A stretch of 64,000 nucleotides of DNA. Source: Amanita rubescens (taxonomy: Eukaryota; Basidiomycota; Agaricomycetes; Agaricales; Amanitaceae). The notes beneath the pieces are model-generated. The model worked only from the letters and a program-made list of their open reading frames with translations, had not been told where the DNA came from and did no database searches. This document shows, one piece after another, positions 34,387 through 46,805 of this stretch. The position numbers and the translations under genes were made by a program. Where the stretch lies: NCBI GenBank assembly GCA_015039365.1, contig WION01000112.1, positions 62,001 to 126,000 on the forward strand, written 5' to 3'. Every line of letters begins with the position of its first letter. Positions within the stretch are counted from its first letter, which is position 1.

Positions 34387-36405
34387 TGGTATTAGCAAGG
34401 ATCATTATCATTGCCAAAATATACCGCGTTCAAGGGAATTTCGATCACTTGAAGAAAGATCATCACGCTTGTCATCATATACAAGCATCAACACATATTA
34501 TCTTCGTCAATTCAGAAATATCTATAATGTCTACACTATAAAAACAATATCTTTAAAAGCTCTCCACATATGCAAACCGATGTCTATAGCCTATAGACGG
34601 CTATAATCTATTTGCAGATAACAGTAATGTGTTACCTTTGAGAAAGGTTCCTTGCCGTTGAAATAGCACGGTTTTGAAAACGTCTCATAATATGGTTTCC
34701 TACACTTGAGAAGGCTCCTTGCTGTTGAAATAGCACAGTCTTGAAAGTATCTCATAACACTGTAGTCGCAAAAGCAGTTTCAAACTGCTGAACATTATCT
34801 GTTGGAGATAACAAATTTCTTGGTATAAACACCGTCATTCTTTAACGACGTTAGCAAGGATTTATCATCATTGCCAGAATACTGTCGCATACAAGGGAAT
34901 TTCGATCACTTGTATAAGAATAGACTCCTATGCTTGTCCTTACAAGCATCTATAAACGTCCAGAGTATTTTTGTACTCAACCTATAAATTGAATTGTACG
35001 GCGGCGCCATGCGCTCATCCCCTTTTCATATTTAAAATAGGTTTTCCAATAACAGGACAGACGTAATTAAAATACCTCGAAATAATTCTTATAGCTTTAA
35101 GAATTGTGGATTATAATTCTAAATGATTATCTATAGGAACCAGATCATCCTTGAGTGAAATACATGTACCATGACCAAATACGTTGACCAACGTTATTAT
35201 GTTGGATAATGTATTGTGTGAAACACAAGAACGGTTACATCTTTTTATAAAGATGATAAATTGACGAAATCATTGATTTCTTTAAATACATGAAGATGAT
35301 TTTTATAAATCATCACATGTTAAAATAAGAATACTGTTCATATCACATCAATCTATATGTGATAATAGATCATGTCAAAAATATACATGATGCTATCAGG
35401 CTAAAACAAGCAATTACAATCCCTGTCTTGATTGAGGGGGAATCATTGCAAAAAACAAGTACATTATGACTTGTAAATATGACCAATCAAAACAAGTATT
35501 CGATATAACTTGTATACAGATACAATCATGGATGCGTATTAGATATAGGCCCATATTGTATATATTATGGTTGCGTATTAAACATAGGCCCATAATCATG
35601 GTCATCAACTGTATTAGAGGAGGAAGCTCCCTCGATAATATACAGATGCCTGAACACGAACAAATATATGTATTGGAGTTTTATCCCCGTCTATTGTATA
35701 GAGAAGGCTCCTTGCCGTTGAAACTTATACGGTCTTGAAAGCGTCTCGTCTTTACAATATGACATTACACTCCTGACAAATATCCTAGTCAGGAACGTGT
35801 ATTATATGGAATGCCAGGTTAATGCATATCTCAAATAAGCCTGTCTTATGGCTTATCGCAAATAACCTCACATATCCTCTCCATACATATAACAGTATTT
35901 CTTTATAAGAATCAATGGTAGCTTAAATCAAAAAGAAATAGTTATGTTAAATCTTGCGCCAGTTCCTTTAAAAATACAGATTCCCAAATATCGTTCATAT
36001 GATATTACGGTTGAATTGTTGGAATACATTTAGTTCCTTGCACAGATCTTGGCCCTCAAAAGCTGAAGATAGGAACACCTTGCATACAAATTCAACACCC
36101 TCTTTAATTAACTCTAGTTCTTGGTCTCATCCGAACAATGGAGAATTTCCTTACACAAGTTTTGACGGTTTTCAGGTTGGTTAGCAATATTTATATATTG
36201 TGGATCGCTTGGGGATACAGCAGACCCAATACTGCTACGAAAATAAACTTGTACAGGTCAATCTTTGGATAGGTAGCAATATTTATATATTGTGGGTTAT
36301 TCAGGGACACAGCAGACACAATACTGCTATGACTTCGAAATATCGTTATGATCTTCCTGGCGGTATTAGCAAGGACATATTGTCATTGCCAAAATATACC
36401 GTATA
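34387..36405 (+). repeat. Dispersed stem-loop motif 1 (TTAGCAAGGA...CATTGCCA)
   Basis: Three copies, near 34387, 34851 and 36361. Each has TTAGCAAGGA, a short spacer, CATTGCCA and a closing pairing arm (GGTAT...ATACC in the first and third). Confidence 0.65.
34638..35750 (+). repeat. Dispersed stem-loop motif 2 (GAGAAGGCTCCTTGC...)
   Basis: Three copies, near 34640, 34706 and 35700. They share TTGAGAAGG/AGAGAAGG, CTCCTTGC(C/T)GTTGAAA, a CACGG/ACGG complement and CTTGAAAG..GTCTC, so each can fold as a nested hairpin. Confidence 0.6.
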
Positions 36406-37210
36406 TGAATGAGCTTCGGCCAACTCATAAGGAGGATCTTTATAAATAACGAATTTCGGTTTAATGTTGTCATTATACATTGAACATCAAAAAGGATATT
36501 CAAAATCATTCAACGAGACCTCCCTGATTATGTTCTATACTCTTATTGCATCTGGATAATGCATAAAGATAAAATAGAACTAAGGAAGAACAAGAATTAA
36601 CAGAGTTAAGAGGACATTACTTGCCAACGGACTACACGTAACAGAGGAATAATCCTTGTTTAAGGATTAATATAGGCTGTACTGAAAAGGAAACCTATAT
36701 CGGATAACGTCGCAGTTATACCTTCCCAGTAGACGTGTTCATGTTGAATATATCGTCCAAAAAAGATAGTCATTGACACTTAAATGACTTAGAGGTCAAA
36801 ATCTCGTTCATACGAGATATTATATAAGTGTTTGTTCTTCTATACAAACACTTATAATTATGCTTGTCGTCAATACAAGTAAATCCTCTTCGTCGTAAGA
36901 ATCTATATCAAAAATAGATTCAATATGCTATAATGGGGTGGCGCCTGCCTTGCGCAAATCCCCAAATATACAAGTATGAGTGAATGCAGAACGTCGATCG
37001 TTCTTGGATCCTCAATTAAAACTTGTCATGACAACGGTCGTATCCCTGTGGGTGTAGACCTTTAAAGTCATATTCGTATCTTGTATCCATACACAAGGTA
37101 CAATAAATATAGCATATATATAAAACAAGAATAAACTTCTTGTACACAGTGTCTAACAAAGGATTACATCATTAATGATCGTCGGGTACGGCAGACACAA
37201 TACTGCCAGC
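36186..37210 (+). repeat. Dispersed motif 3 (GCAATATTTATATATTGTGG ... CAGACACAATACTG)
   Basis: Two tandemly placed copies (36186 and 36277) have a self-complementary CAATATTTATATATTG followed by a 'GGATACAGCAGACCCAATA'/'GGACACAGCAGACACAATA' tail. A third copy of the tail only (GGCAGACACAATACTGCC) lies near 37190. Confidence 0.65.
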
Positions 37211-38905
37211 AAATTATCTTTATATTAAGATAAAATGCGCCGGGCACTTATAGCAGTTCTTACTGCTGATCATCTATGGTAAAACCCTTTTATAATGATT
37301 ACCAAGATATATTGCAAATGTGGATGACCACCACGTATAAGTCAAGTAGGGAATCATATCTGTATGAGCATCCAGTAAAATGTATCTGGATTCACTTACA
37401 CGATTAAAACAAGAAAACTTATCACATATAAGCTCAAGTTTAATAATCGTCACACATGCTCAGGAATTGGATAATGATGAAGTTCATTTCGTTATTACGA
37501 AATCAGGAGATTCGTCTCCCCGCTGGTGTTGTGCGTTCCTACCAAAATAGGGATATATGGAATCACAACCAAATAACAATCCTTTACAAAAGTGATTATA
37601 AAGGATTTAATGATATGCAAATCATCATACCAGACGGATTATCATCATTTACAAAAGACAAGATATACACACATATCTATAGAAGGGAACAGTTGTTATT
37701 CAATAGCAGACGGGTCAATATGCTTATACAAGCATAAGTCCTTTAAAGACCCAAGGACTTCGATCTGCTGGATAACGAAGATATTCTTTAAGACACATGG
37801 TTGAACTCTTTATCGAAATTTAAAAAGGAGTTTTTATCGATATAACAGAGATGTAAACCATGATGTATAAGAATTATCTGGGCAACCGTCTATAACATAA
37901 TTCGCTTGTCGTTATACTTGTTTTTACAAGGACAAGCAATTATATTAGACCACAATACGATTATACTTGTCATCACAAGTAAAATCGTCAAGCGTGCGAC
38001 TTGTCGATCAAGTGAACACGCCACATCATATTCTCGTATTGCTGTGCAAAGAGAATATATACTCCTTTACCATTAAGGTGCTAGTCACCTTTACACCATA
38101 TAAGGCGTTGGACGCCTTTAAACATAATAGGAGAACACACGAGTCAGCGTACATAATCAGGACTTGTAAAGAAACAAGGAATGATTATTGCACTCGTCAC
38201 GCATACGAGCAGAGAGTATTTGCAAGGGAGGAAGCTCCCCTTGTAGAGATACTATACTCGTCTAAATAGTTCATTTAGGAAGACATGTCAAGTTTTTACT
38301 TGACAATGCGACATATACACACTCGCATATCCATCAGAGGATTCTTTTCACACAAAGAATCATCGTCATATATCTCGCTATTTACATAGCTTGATATTTA
38401 TGCAAGTTGTTAAACGTTATCGTTTACCTGCCAAAAATATTCATTTAGCACTTAAGGATATATTCTTATCCTTTATTAAACAAAGTAATAAATCATATCA
38501 GAGACAGCGAAGGCAGTAGACCAAGCCCCTTCTCGATTAAATATGATTTCACACACTTTGTAAGGCTTGAAGCCTGGGGGTGCTTTTATAATGGATATTA
38601 TTAATATGACAGGAAACTCGATTTTTGATAAATCGATTCAAACAATATACGTCATTGTATTGGCTTTTCGACAAAGTCATATCCTATACCTTTAGGATCA
38701 AACAATGATAAATATTGTATAACGTATACAACAAGCATTATAGGAATATCAAAGAAATATATAATACAAGGGATTAAGGTGAAAGCAGCATATAGTCTGG
38801 ATCCCCGTACTTGTACACGAAACGAGAGATCTTCCGTGAAGACTTTCAAGTCTTGCAATTCCGGTGACTCGTATAAAGATATTTCATATATTCCTGGATA
38901 ACTTA

Positions 38906-38916
38906 GCGAGGGGGTG
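38906..38916 (+). other. Polypurine tract before the 3' LTR
   Basis: GCGAGGGGGTG directly precedes the 3' LTR start TGTTAAAG, the expected position of the plus-strand primer. Confidence 0.7.
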
Positions 38917-39402
38917 TGTTAAAGTTATCTTATCTAATCATATAAGATAACGTATATCTTATCTTATCTCATATAAGATAATACATCATATCTTATCCTA
39001 TAGATTAGGATATACAGATTAGATGTACATACATGCGTATATGTATTTACATACATATATACACGTACATATACATACATAGGATACTGGAATATCCTAT
39101 AGTCGCTTGCGTCATCCCATTACTGTGGTAGACGCGTCATAGCTGTGCTAGACGTCATATCATACGTCATGCACAGCTCTTCCTCTATTTACTATACATT
39201 GTACTTATTAGGATACTAGTAGTATATAAGACTACCTGTACGTAGGTACAAATAAGAACCTTCCTTCTCCTCTTATCACCACATCCTATATCCATAGGAT
39301 AGTGAGTTATCGTTCGAGGTCGTCACCGCCACTCTACACTCCACTCTAAGTAAGTATTCACTTTAATACTTAGACGCTGCGCTGCTGGGCGTATCTTCGT
39401 CA
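38917..39402 (+). repeat. 3' LTR (486 bp)
   Basis: Matches the 5' LTR base for base where compared and ends TCGTCA, followed by the CGATT target duplication at 39403-39407. Confidence 0.95.
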
Positions 39403-40112
39403 CGATTAATTCCCGGTAAGCCCCAACCTCTGCTGCCTCAAACCATTTGTCACTCAACAGTCGTCCACTAGCCGTCCATCTCTATCACCTCGCATTGTTT
39501 TCCGCCACTCAATGATCGCCCTCATTGCTTATATCACGTTTTAATTGTTGACATCATGCGCCGGTTGGAATTGAATGTCTTGAGGTGGCAAGACTTCTTC
39601 TTTGTCCTCTATGGCCATACAATCCCGAGTGTTATTCCTTCTTTGCTCAGCCCAGTCAACACCATCAAACCAGACCCCTTCATCCTCTCGTAGTATCCTC
39701 AAAACTTCTTCGAGGCTTATCTTCGAGGCCCTCATCGCCGGATCGTCTGAGGTCCCTCCCCACGTACAATCACCCTTGGACCAAAAAGCATCCGAAATGT
39801 CAATGAATTAAAATGCCCTGTCGAACTCCGCCGGCGCCATTGCTTTTCACCGGTCCTTGGCACGTTCTACTCAGTCATTCCTGCTGCATCGACTCATGGT
39901 CGCATCACCATATCCATTACTTGGCACATCGCCCGACACAGCAGTCAGTTCATCAGTTCGGACTGGAACCGAACTGGAACCGAACCACTAGAACTGGTTC
40001 TGGCAGTTCTGTTCTGGTTCCAGTTCTGTTCGGCGGCACAACCTATCGGTTCCGGTTTCAGTTCTCCCCAAGCAGTCAGAGAACTGGACCGAACTGAACT
40101 TCGGCAACGCTA

Positions 40113-40120
40113 AACCGTCA
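40113..40120. repeat. hAT target-site duplication, right
   Basis: AACCGTCA directly after the inverted repeat end ...AACGCTA; identical to 30688-30695. Confidence 0.85.
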
Positions 40121-41196
40121 GCTACCAGACCACAACACGGGTTGGGAAAACGAACTTACTATAAAGATGACCACTGTTCTTGATGAGTTGCCAATGCACC
40201 ATTTCACAAGTCCACCATCCGAAGAACCGACAACTGACTGGAACACATTATCCCGTATTCAGCCATCCGCTCAGGGATATCCATCTCCTTGTACTGCATC
40301 AACGGCACGCACAGTTTCCCGCACCTCTCAGCTAGTTGCTTAGCAGTGTTCCTGTGGACGAGTACAAAAACACTCAAGTGATGACCGAGTTGGGCGTAGA
40401 GTGCATAGCCAGTTGAAGAGGCGGGGAGCGACAGGGGCATGAGCAGGAGTCATGAGGGTGCTGGCGATTCATCTGGTGGAGGTGCAGGAAGGTGACTGAG
40501 CTTGTGGGGAAGATGCGCTGACAATTTGACGACTTTCTGTTGGCATTGAAGGTGAATGTGGCGGCAGCAGAATGGCTGGAGGAGAACCTGACGGGGGCTG
40601 AGTAGATGGCGGTATTCGTGTTCATGGCAGAAAATGTGGTAGGAGAGTTGATGCGGGTGGCCCGTGCGCAGATCTGAGCACTGGAGGTACTCCGTTGCTC
40701 GCTCTTCAGGTTTGGATATACCGGTGAGCTCAGCAGGGAGCATGTCTAACACGCTTTGTGCTAGCTTGAGCTGACCAGAGGCTGTCATGAGTTAGAGATG
40801 TTACAATCAAGGTACGGACACTCTTACCGAGGAATAAGCATAAAACGAAACAAGCCTGTTCCAGTGCCGTGGCATATGTTGCCTCGCTAAACGGTCCACT
40901 GCTTCAATGGAACGTACGAGGAATGTCTCAAAATACGAAGGCGGTCGCTGGAGCGGGTTGTCCAATTCTGGACCAACAACTGGCAACAAGAGATGGAAGG
41001 GGGTCTTTATTGATGTTGGCGGTAAAAGCTGGGAAGAATGAGACATTGAAAGGAGACAGGAAAAGCAACGAACCTCAAAAGCCTTATCCACAGACCGTTC
41101 CGCAGCAACGACCGCAACGCAGCCCATGTTCGCGCGCTCAAACGCCCGTCTCCGTTCTTCAATCGAGTCTCCTCCATCCACTCCATCGGTTCTCAT
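40121..41196 (-). pseudogene. 5' part of a gene split by the hAT element
   Basis: Minus-strand coding pieces in several frames, probably joined by introns: MRTDGVDGGDSIEERRRAFE and NMGCVAVVAAERSVDKAFE (41196 on), PPSYFETFLVRSIEAVDRLA (about 40900-40950), ASGQLKLAQSVLDMLPAELT (about 40730-40785), and an exon after a CCACAG acceptor, NTAKQLAERCGKLCVPLMQY (about 40280-40350). The last resembles the helical N-terminal domain of fungal NLR-like proteins. An intron (GTAAGTTCG...GGTAG) ends just before the target site of the transposon, so the following exon is cut at its first codons. The upstream pieces were not assigned to a family and may be a separate gene. Confidence 0.4.
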
Positions 41197-42488
41197 CCCT
41201 TCATCTACGTAAATGTCAATATATTACTTAAAATGAATGAACACAACTCACCCATACCCAACCTAAACAAGACAAGGAACAGCACATACCGCTCGACGGC
41301 GTTCTCGCCCAATGTGCCAGGTATAACGCAATCAAATGCCGTTCACCTGCATCTTGCACCACTACTTTCAGATCGCCATCCCATACTCGACACAAAACCA
41401 CATACCTAGGCTAGCACTCTCATGCCTCCAACACGGTCGCGTCTACTACCTCCGCAGCCAGTGTTGTGGACATCCTTTGACTCTGTACCAATGCTTGGTA
41501 ATCCCGTTGTTGCTTCTTAATCCCGTCGTTGACTCTGTACCAACGTATGCTTGGTAATCCCGTCGTTGCTTCTGGAATAGATGGTTGAGCGCAGTATCGT
41601 GTAATCGGAATTACTAATAGGTTCGAACTCCGACGTACCAAGACAGCATTTCGTCACAGTACGTTTGCTGAAAATGACAAATTGAGAGGGAGATATCACC
41701 GTGCATAGACTAATAAAAAACATTACATGTTAAAAAATCAGTGAATGAGTTGAAGTTGGTTAAAAAACCGGACAGCTAGTATTTCGGGACTTACCGGCGT
41801 TTAAACCTTATCCAAAAAAGGCAAAAAACGCGTTTTGGGCCATCACAAAATCGGTATAAGACCGAGTCCTTCACTTCGTTCGGCCTCGGAACAATTTTAA
41901 ATCAGAAGTCTTCGGATTTTGCAGAACGTAGAACCCTTACGTTATCAGTATCAGGTGATTGGTACGCCACAATCACTCGCGCTTGCTTGCCTGTCCATGC
42001 ACCGGGAAACTCTTAGAGTCTTAATGCCAAGGGATGCGACATGCAGCACATGATGGCTTCGTCTCGTGTCTGTTTTTCTGTTATCTTCCAATCCTTGTAC
42101 TGGAAAACCATCAATGGTAGCAGTGCATCGTAAGGTGCTGTTTTTTATGACGTCTGTGGAGGCGACAAGCACGTTGGTTCACTGTTTCGAAAATGATCAG
42201 CGCGCCTTCACAAACGGCTGTATGTATGGGTAAACGTACGAGGACGCCATCGCGATCGGCAGTCGAAGAAGTTGGCTGTTGTCGATAGAACGAACACGAG
42301 GAATCCTGCAGGTGGCACGGCCATGTTGGACCCTGTGCGCCTGCAGCAGGCAGCAAGTTGCGTTAAGTAGTGAACGTTTGAACGTTGAACGCACGCTGAG
42401 AAAGATTACACTCCGAAGCTCTTTCGAGAGGGACCGCTGTGCTTGTGCCAGAAATGAATTGTTTTTTTGTACAATGTACAATGCAAAC
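41197..42488. other. Intergenic region with a short tandem duplication
   Basis: No gene was recognised. At about 41476-41573 the phrase 'TTGACTCTGTACCAA...GCTTGGTAATCCCGT.GTTGCTTCT' occurs twice in tandem. The rest shows no coding signal that I can support. Confidence 0.4.
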
Positions 42489-44246
42489 TCAGGCGGGTAC
42501 TATAGGAAACCACTTGTTGAACACGTTTTCCGGGTCATATCTCCCCTTTACCCTCTGCAGTCTGGGATAATTGGGACCAAACGCCGACAAAGCACTGTCC
42601 TTCATATCATCTGGTCCTTCTCCGTCTAAAAAAGGCTTGAATTCAGACTGGCCACTGCTTTTGACCTGGACGCTCACCATAATTAACACCATAACCAAAC
42701 CATAACGGATCATGCAAAAGAGACTTGTCGCCGAGTATACTAATGGCAATTTCATACGCTACTTCTCGTGCTCTCTGCGAATGATCTCCGATGGTATTGT
42801 CCCATTGGAGCATGATCACCGCTGTTGCCCTGCAGGTTCGATTGAAGGCCATAGTACCGTTGGGTATAGCTTTGATTGTACTTGGCGGGAAATATTCGAA
42901 CACTATGGTGCAGTTGATGTCTTTTAGCTTCATTTCGGCCAACTTTGCAAGGACCCCGTTGGAAATTGCGAAATCGGGGGCTTCATGGCCCGCCGATTTT
43001 GTGTAGTAGCCCTTGCCGTAGCCTACGAACTCGTTCTAGAAAATACATCAAAACAAGATTGAGCCACTAGCATGGACCATTCGTACTTGTAATCCATTAA
43101 CTCGCTCATAAGGAATTTCCCCTGTCGTGTCGCTTACGGGTCCTGAAGTACGAAGCCATCATGAAAAAATGGGTTTATATGATAAGCAAATACGAACGAA
43201 GGTCGAGAAGAGCTTTGAAATTTCTCCTGCCCTCTTCTGCCGAACCATTATAGAAGACGAAGCACACCAGCATAGGCTACGAAGCGAGATCAGCAACTGA
43301 GAACATTGATCTAAGCGGTCCCTTACTTGTCCATTTGGACCGTTGGTATGGATTGCTGTAAGTCCTTCTTTCTCATTTGTCTTAGTAGGCCACCAATCCT
43401 TGAGAACATTAAACACCGACTCGAAAAGTGGTGGAGGATATTTAAGGGAACCCGCATAGACGAGACGACGTTGAGGGTGTAATCTGATCGCAAAACGAGT
43501 GACGACTCCAAAGTTGCTGCCTCCCCCCCGGATACCAAAGAACAGTTCAGGGTTTTCAGTCTCGCTGGCGGTAACGACAGAACTGTCGGCAATAACCACA
43601 GTTGCCTAAAGACAAGTTTATCGCATTTGTACATCACGGTCAATGTCGGCGGCTTACTTCAACAAGATTATCAATAACCAAGCCATGGGAGCCGGTTAGC
43701 CAACCGAACCCCCCTCCCAAGGTGAGCCTGAAATCAGGTAGTCAGAATTGTTCTCCATAGAATTATGGCAACGCAAATACCCTCCGACACCAGTCTAGAA
43801 ATAACATGTCAGTAAATTGGACGACGACACAACTTATGAATTGAACCAACATGATTGACTGTTCCCCCTACAGATGCAAGGCCGTGTTCTATCGCGGCTT
43901 TATCAACGGTTTCCCAAATAGCACCTCCACCAACATGAGCAAGCTGCTTCTCGGCATCAATGGTGACACCATTAAGGTAACGAGATAGATCAACAACAAG
44001 GCCATTTTCGATTGAAGACCCGCCAGCAGCACTGTGTCCTCCACCACGAATTGCGATGGGTAAACCGCTGTCTCTTGCATACTTGATCGCTAAAGCCACG
44101 TCTTCCTCATCTTTGACAAAGGCAACGACAGAAGCCTTGCGGGAGGCATTTGCTGCCCATCGCTTGAGTGCATCGTCATAGCCTGGATCGCCTGGCCTGA
44201 CGAGATCGCCCTTGAACCCCAGGATGAGATTGGAGGCAAAAGACAT
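42489..44246 (-). CDS. FAD-linked oxidoreductase, berberine-bridge-enzyme type
   Basis: Oxidase of the BBE/VAO family with covalently bound FAD; usually secreted or involved in secondary metabolism. The first exon (44246 down) gives the PCMH FAD-binding region: [20 protein letters not shown] and [13 protein letters not shown], whose His is the usual FAD attachment site. Further exons carry [36 protein letters not shown] and, near 43230, [19 protein letters not shown]. The substrate domain and the C-terminal BBE motif [20 protein letters not shown] close the protein at 42489. At least seven introns are implied; not every join was checked. No signal peptide is evident at [14 protein letters not shown]. 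Confidence 0.88.
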
Positions 44247-45937
44247 TGTACGTGCGCCGTAACCCCACTCGTAGTTCCCTGAACGTGTACATATATGTTG
44301 AAATTTGGAATTTCAAAGATCTTCCCCTTTAGGCCTTCAGTCTAGTCCGGGCAGTACCCCATTTGTTACGTGAGCGGAGGAATACCAGTCACCTTGATGA
44401 CAGCTGGCAGATGCCTCCGTGACAATTCGTTTTTGGAATGGTGCCGCGCGCCACAGTGACACCGATCCAGAAAAAATATAACCAAATACCCTTTCAATCA
44501 TACACCACCGCCATTCTTGGGCCTGGGCTGGACCACTTGTACTCTACCGGGTGCGCATGCATATGCTAGCAAACAATTACCTATCGTTCGCACCGCGCGT
44601 TAAAGTTGTTATTAATAAAGCAAACTGTTTGTTCTACGTGAAGACAAGTTGAAATACAGTACTAGATTGGGAGGTATAGCAGGTAAGCACCGAGATAAAT
44701 GAGTATAAATCGTGATGCAATGACTTTTGACCGTCGACTGGCATTTACAAGGTCTACGTCCGGCCCGGGTGCGTGTCATATTCGCGCTACCACCTCAACT
44801 CGGGCGCTATTTGAACCAGTGATGATGCTTGCAATGCAACCAGTCTTTTCTAGCGTAATACCAATTGCCGGTTCAAACGCAGCGTTGATAGAGAACGCTT
44901 GCCAGGAGAAAATCGATATCGCAACGCAGATGACTGAAAAAATGGCACAGAGTTGAGGACCGTGTCCACGCAGCATATTTGCGCAAAGAGGTATATCCAA
45001 ACATGGCAGCAACGTTTCTTGGGTATGTTTGACATATGAGAATGTCGAATACGCTTCCTCCGAGTCGTCTCAATCGCGCTCATCGTTTGCTTTTATGCAG
45101 TAAGATATCAAAATGCTCGCGATACTCTCAAACCTCTCTTGTTCGGCTAGTGCCCCGAAACGAGGCAGTACGCACGGCACATCGTCCATACTGCACGCGC
45201 CAATCATAAGAAATCATTGACAGTAAAGACACGAACATTATCAAAGCATCCCGGGAGCAGGCATTTGCGAGTCCTCTTAGCATTAAGGACGAGGAAGAGG
45301 CAGTAGGTATCGCAGAACCAGAATGATTCAAGCGCTTCATCGCTCTGAGCGTGTGCACGGTTGAGAGGACAAGGTTGAGAACTGATGAGAGTTTCAATCC
45401 AGAGCGATCGCCTTTTTCATCGAAATCAGGTGTTCGTTCAAGTTGCCCTTAGCTCGAAGTCGTCCAGATGGGATTCCGCCGTGACAAAGGCAGGAAGAGG
45501 CTGATGAAGGAGTCCCGCGAAGAAAACAACCGGAGTTGGCCACTCACAAGACTGACCAACTTTGTGGATGATCGGAAGTCCGAAGTACATGATGATACAC
45601 GAGGCAGCATTATGTAACGAGGTGCGTGGAAGCTGATGAAATACAAGGGGAAAGGTCGTGCATTGGATTGAAGGTATACAAGGTAAGTATGAACGGTGGC
45701 CGATGATTCGTAAAGTAACATAGGAGAGCCGTTTATCTTGGGCAATGTAGAGAAACTTGGGCTCTTTCCGCCACAGAGGTGCTATGTTTATGCTCAGAGG
45801 GTATACTATTATTGGATCCAACTCCCAAACTTGACAATTAGAGTGGGCATATCGCTACGAAAACCAAAAACAGTGCGCGGGAAAGGCTGGGGTAACATGA
45901 TAATGCATCGTACGGTATCAAACTGTTCATATTGGCA
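44247..45937. other. Region without an assignable gene
   Basis: Left part is the promoter side of the FAD oxidase. Minus-strand frames at 44776-45012 (hydrophobic, CAIFSVICVAISIFS) and 45438-45821 (LWRKEPKFLYIAQDK, FFAGLLHQPLPAFV) have membrane-protein character. They could be exons or remnants of a multi-span protein, but no coherent chain or family was found. Confidence 0.3.
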
Positions 45938-46805
45938 TTAGTACGATACATCCAGCCACGCGATATGAAATAACATACCCAAGTCCCAAATTTTCATCGA
46001 ATGGCGACATAGTTCCCACAAATGCGGACAGCCAAACTCCTGCGCATCCGGCATCTTTTCTCCCGGTCGAAAATTCATATCGCACTGACACCTATGCTCT
46101 GTTGTCTCGTCAAAGTCGATGATGCGAATGTCTCCATTCCGCTCAAGGACATTGCGTTCAGCAAAATCACCGTGATGCAAACCACACCGGTGAAGTTCAC
46201 CAAGCTGATGGAGAATTTTCATCCTAAAAAAAATATATAGCGAGAGGTACACGACACGTAAAGACATAGTCCAATGCAAATTAGAGCGTATTAACCCACC
46301 TGAGATTGAGTGGTAGCCTTCGGAAGGGCTGTCGCAAACACTGACCCCAATGCTCAAGCACGAGACACGCGATCATCTGACCATCCTGTCTTGTACCAGC
46401 GTACAAGCCATAACACACCGGAACCGTCTTCCCTTGCAGTGGTTTCAGCGCGCCAACATAGGCGCACGCTTCCTCTGCAAGGCTCGGTATCAGGTCCTCA
46501 CGAAAGGCAAACTTGAGGACAACGTTGACTTTCCGGGAAGGCTCAACGAGGGTAGCCCGGAATACCGGAGAGTCAGAGTAATAATCAGAGAGAGCTTCTT
46601 TGTCGACGTTGGCGGTGACCAGCTTCCGAGCAGGGTCTGGCGTGTTTGGCAATTGGACACAGGTGAGTGAACACTCGGGTAGGTCCCAGCCTGGCCATTC
46701 ATTGTAAGGAAATCGAACACGGAGGGTGGTCATGTCGGAGAAAGAATAAGAGCAGGAACGCCGGTTTGTAGGCAGTGCCAGCATTTCGCGCGGGCTTTTA
46801 TGCAT
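45938..46805 (-). CDS. Protein-kinase-like (phosphotransferase-fold) protein
   Basis: Two exons: 46300-46805 and 45938-46223, joined by a 76-nt intron (46224-46299, split Arg codon). An N-lobe with VNVVLKFAF (possible Lys), EEACAYVGALKPLQGKTVP and IACLVLEHWGQCL leads to the catalytic loop GLHHGDFAERNVLERNG and metal site IRIIDFDETTEH. The HGD...N and DFD pattern is that of the many short kinase-like proteins expanded in mushroom-forming fungi. The start may be MTTLRVRFPYNEWPG (about 46730) instead of 46805. The C-lobe is short, so the activity and substrate are unknown. Confidence 0.65.

Larger units (their letters stand above)
34240..38900. other. Non-coding, hairpin-rich interior of the LTR element
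   Basis: About 4.7 kb, AT-rich, without coding signal. It is studded with short inverted repeats of 5-9 bp arms and small loops (for example GCTTGTCATCATATACAAGC at 34468) and with dispersed copies of three longer motifs, listed separately. Small ORFs of 60-100 codons are present but dissimilar to known proteins. Confidence 0.7.
31577..39402 (+). mobile_element. Non-autonomous LTR retrotransposon, recently inserted (7.8 kb)
   Basis: Identical 486-bp LTRs, a 5-bp target duplication CGATT, a putative primer site right after the 5' LTR (GGTTATGGGCCCCGA) and a purine tract before the 3' LTR (GCGAGGGGGTG). The only substantial ORF is a gag-like gene (33090-34238). No integrase, reverse transcriptase, RNase H or protease could be found in any frame of the 6.8-kb interior. 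This makes it a TR-GAG/LARD-like parasite that needs enzymes from another element. LTR identity implies recent movement. It is nested in the hAT element. Confidence 0.93.
30696..40112. mobile_element. hAT-type DNA transposon, interrupted by an LTR retrotransposon
   Basis: The left end starts TAGCGATGCCGAAGTTCAGT (30696) and the right end is its inverted repeat, ACTTCGGCAACGCTA, ending at 40112. Perfect 8-bp direct repeats flank the element, the hallmark length of hAT transposition. Just inside both ends are blocks of alternating GAAC/GTTC words (30710-30870 and 39955-40105). Without the nested LTR element it is about 1.6 kb. The only coding hint is a 110-aa zinc-ribbon-like ORF at 30865-31248, with no transposase catalytic region, so it is non-autonomous. 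Confidence 0.8.

Noticed and set aside
32063..38916. Integrase, reverse transcriptase or protease in the LTR element
   Set aside because: Every frame was examined for characteristic motifs; only fragments under 100 codons were found and none matched.
39541..39811. Overlapping short ORFs on both strands right of the 3' LTR
   Set aside because: They lie inside the hAT element, are mutually overlapping and resemble nothing known.
44699..45012. Possible membrane protein exon near 44.8-45.4 kb
   Set aside because: Hydrophobic segments exist on the minus strand but no start, order of exons or family could be established.
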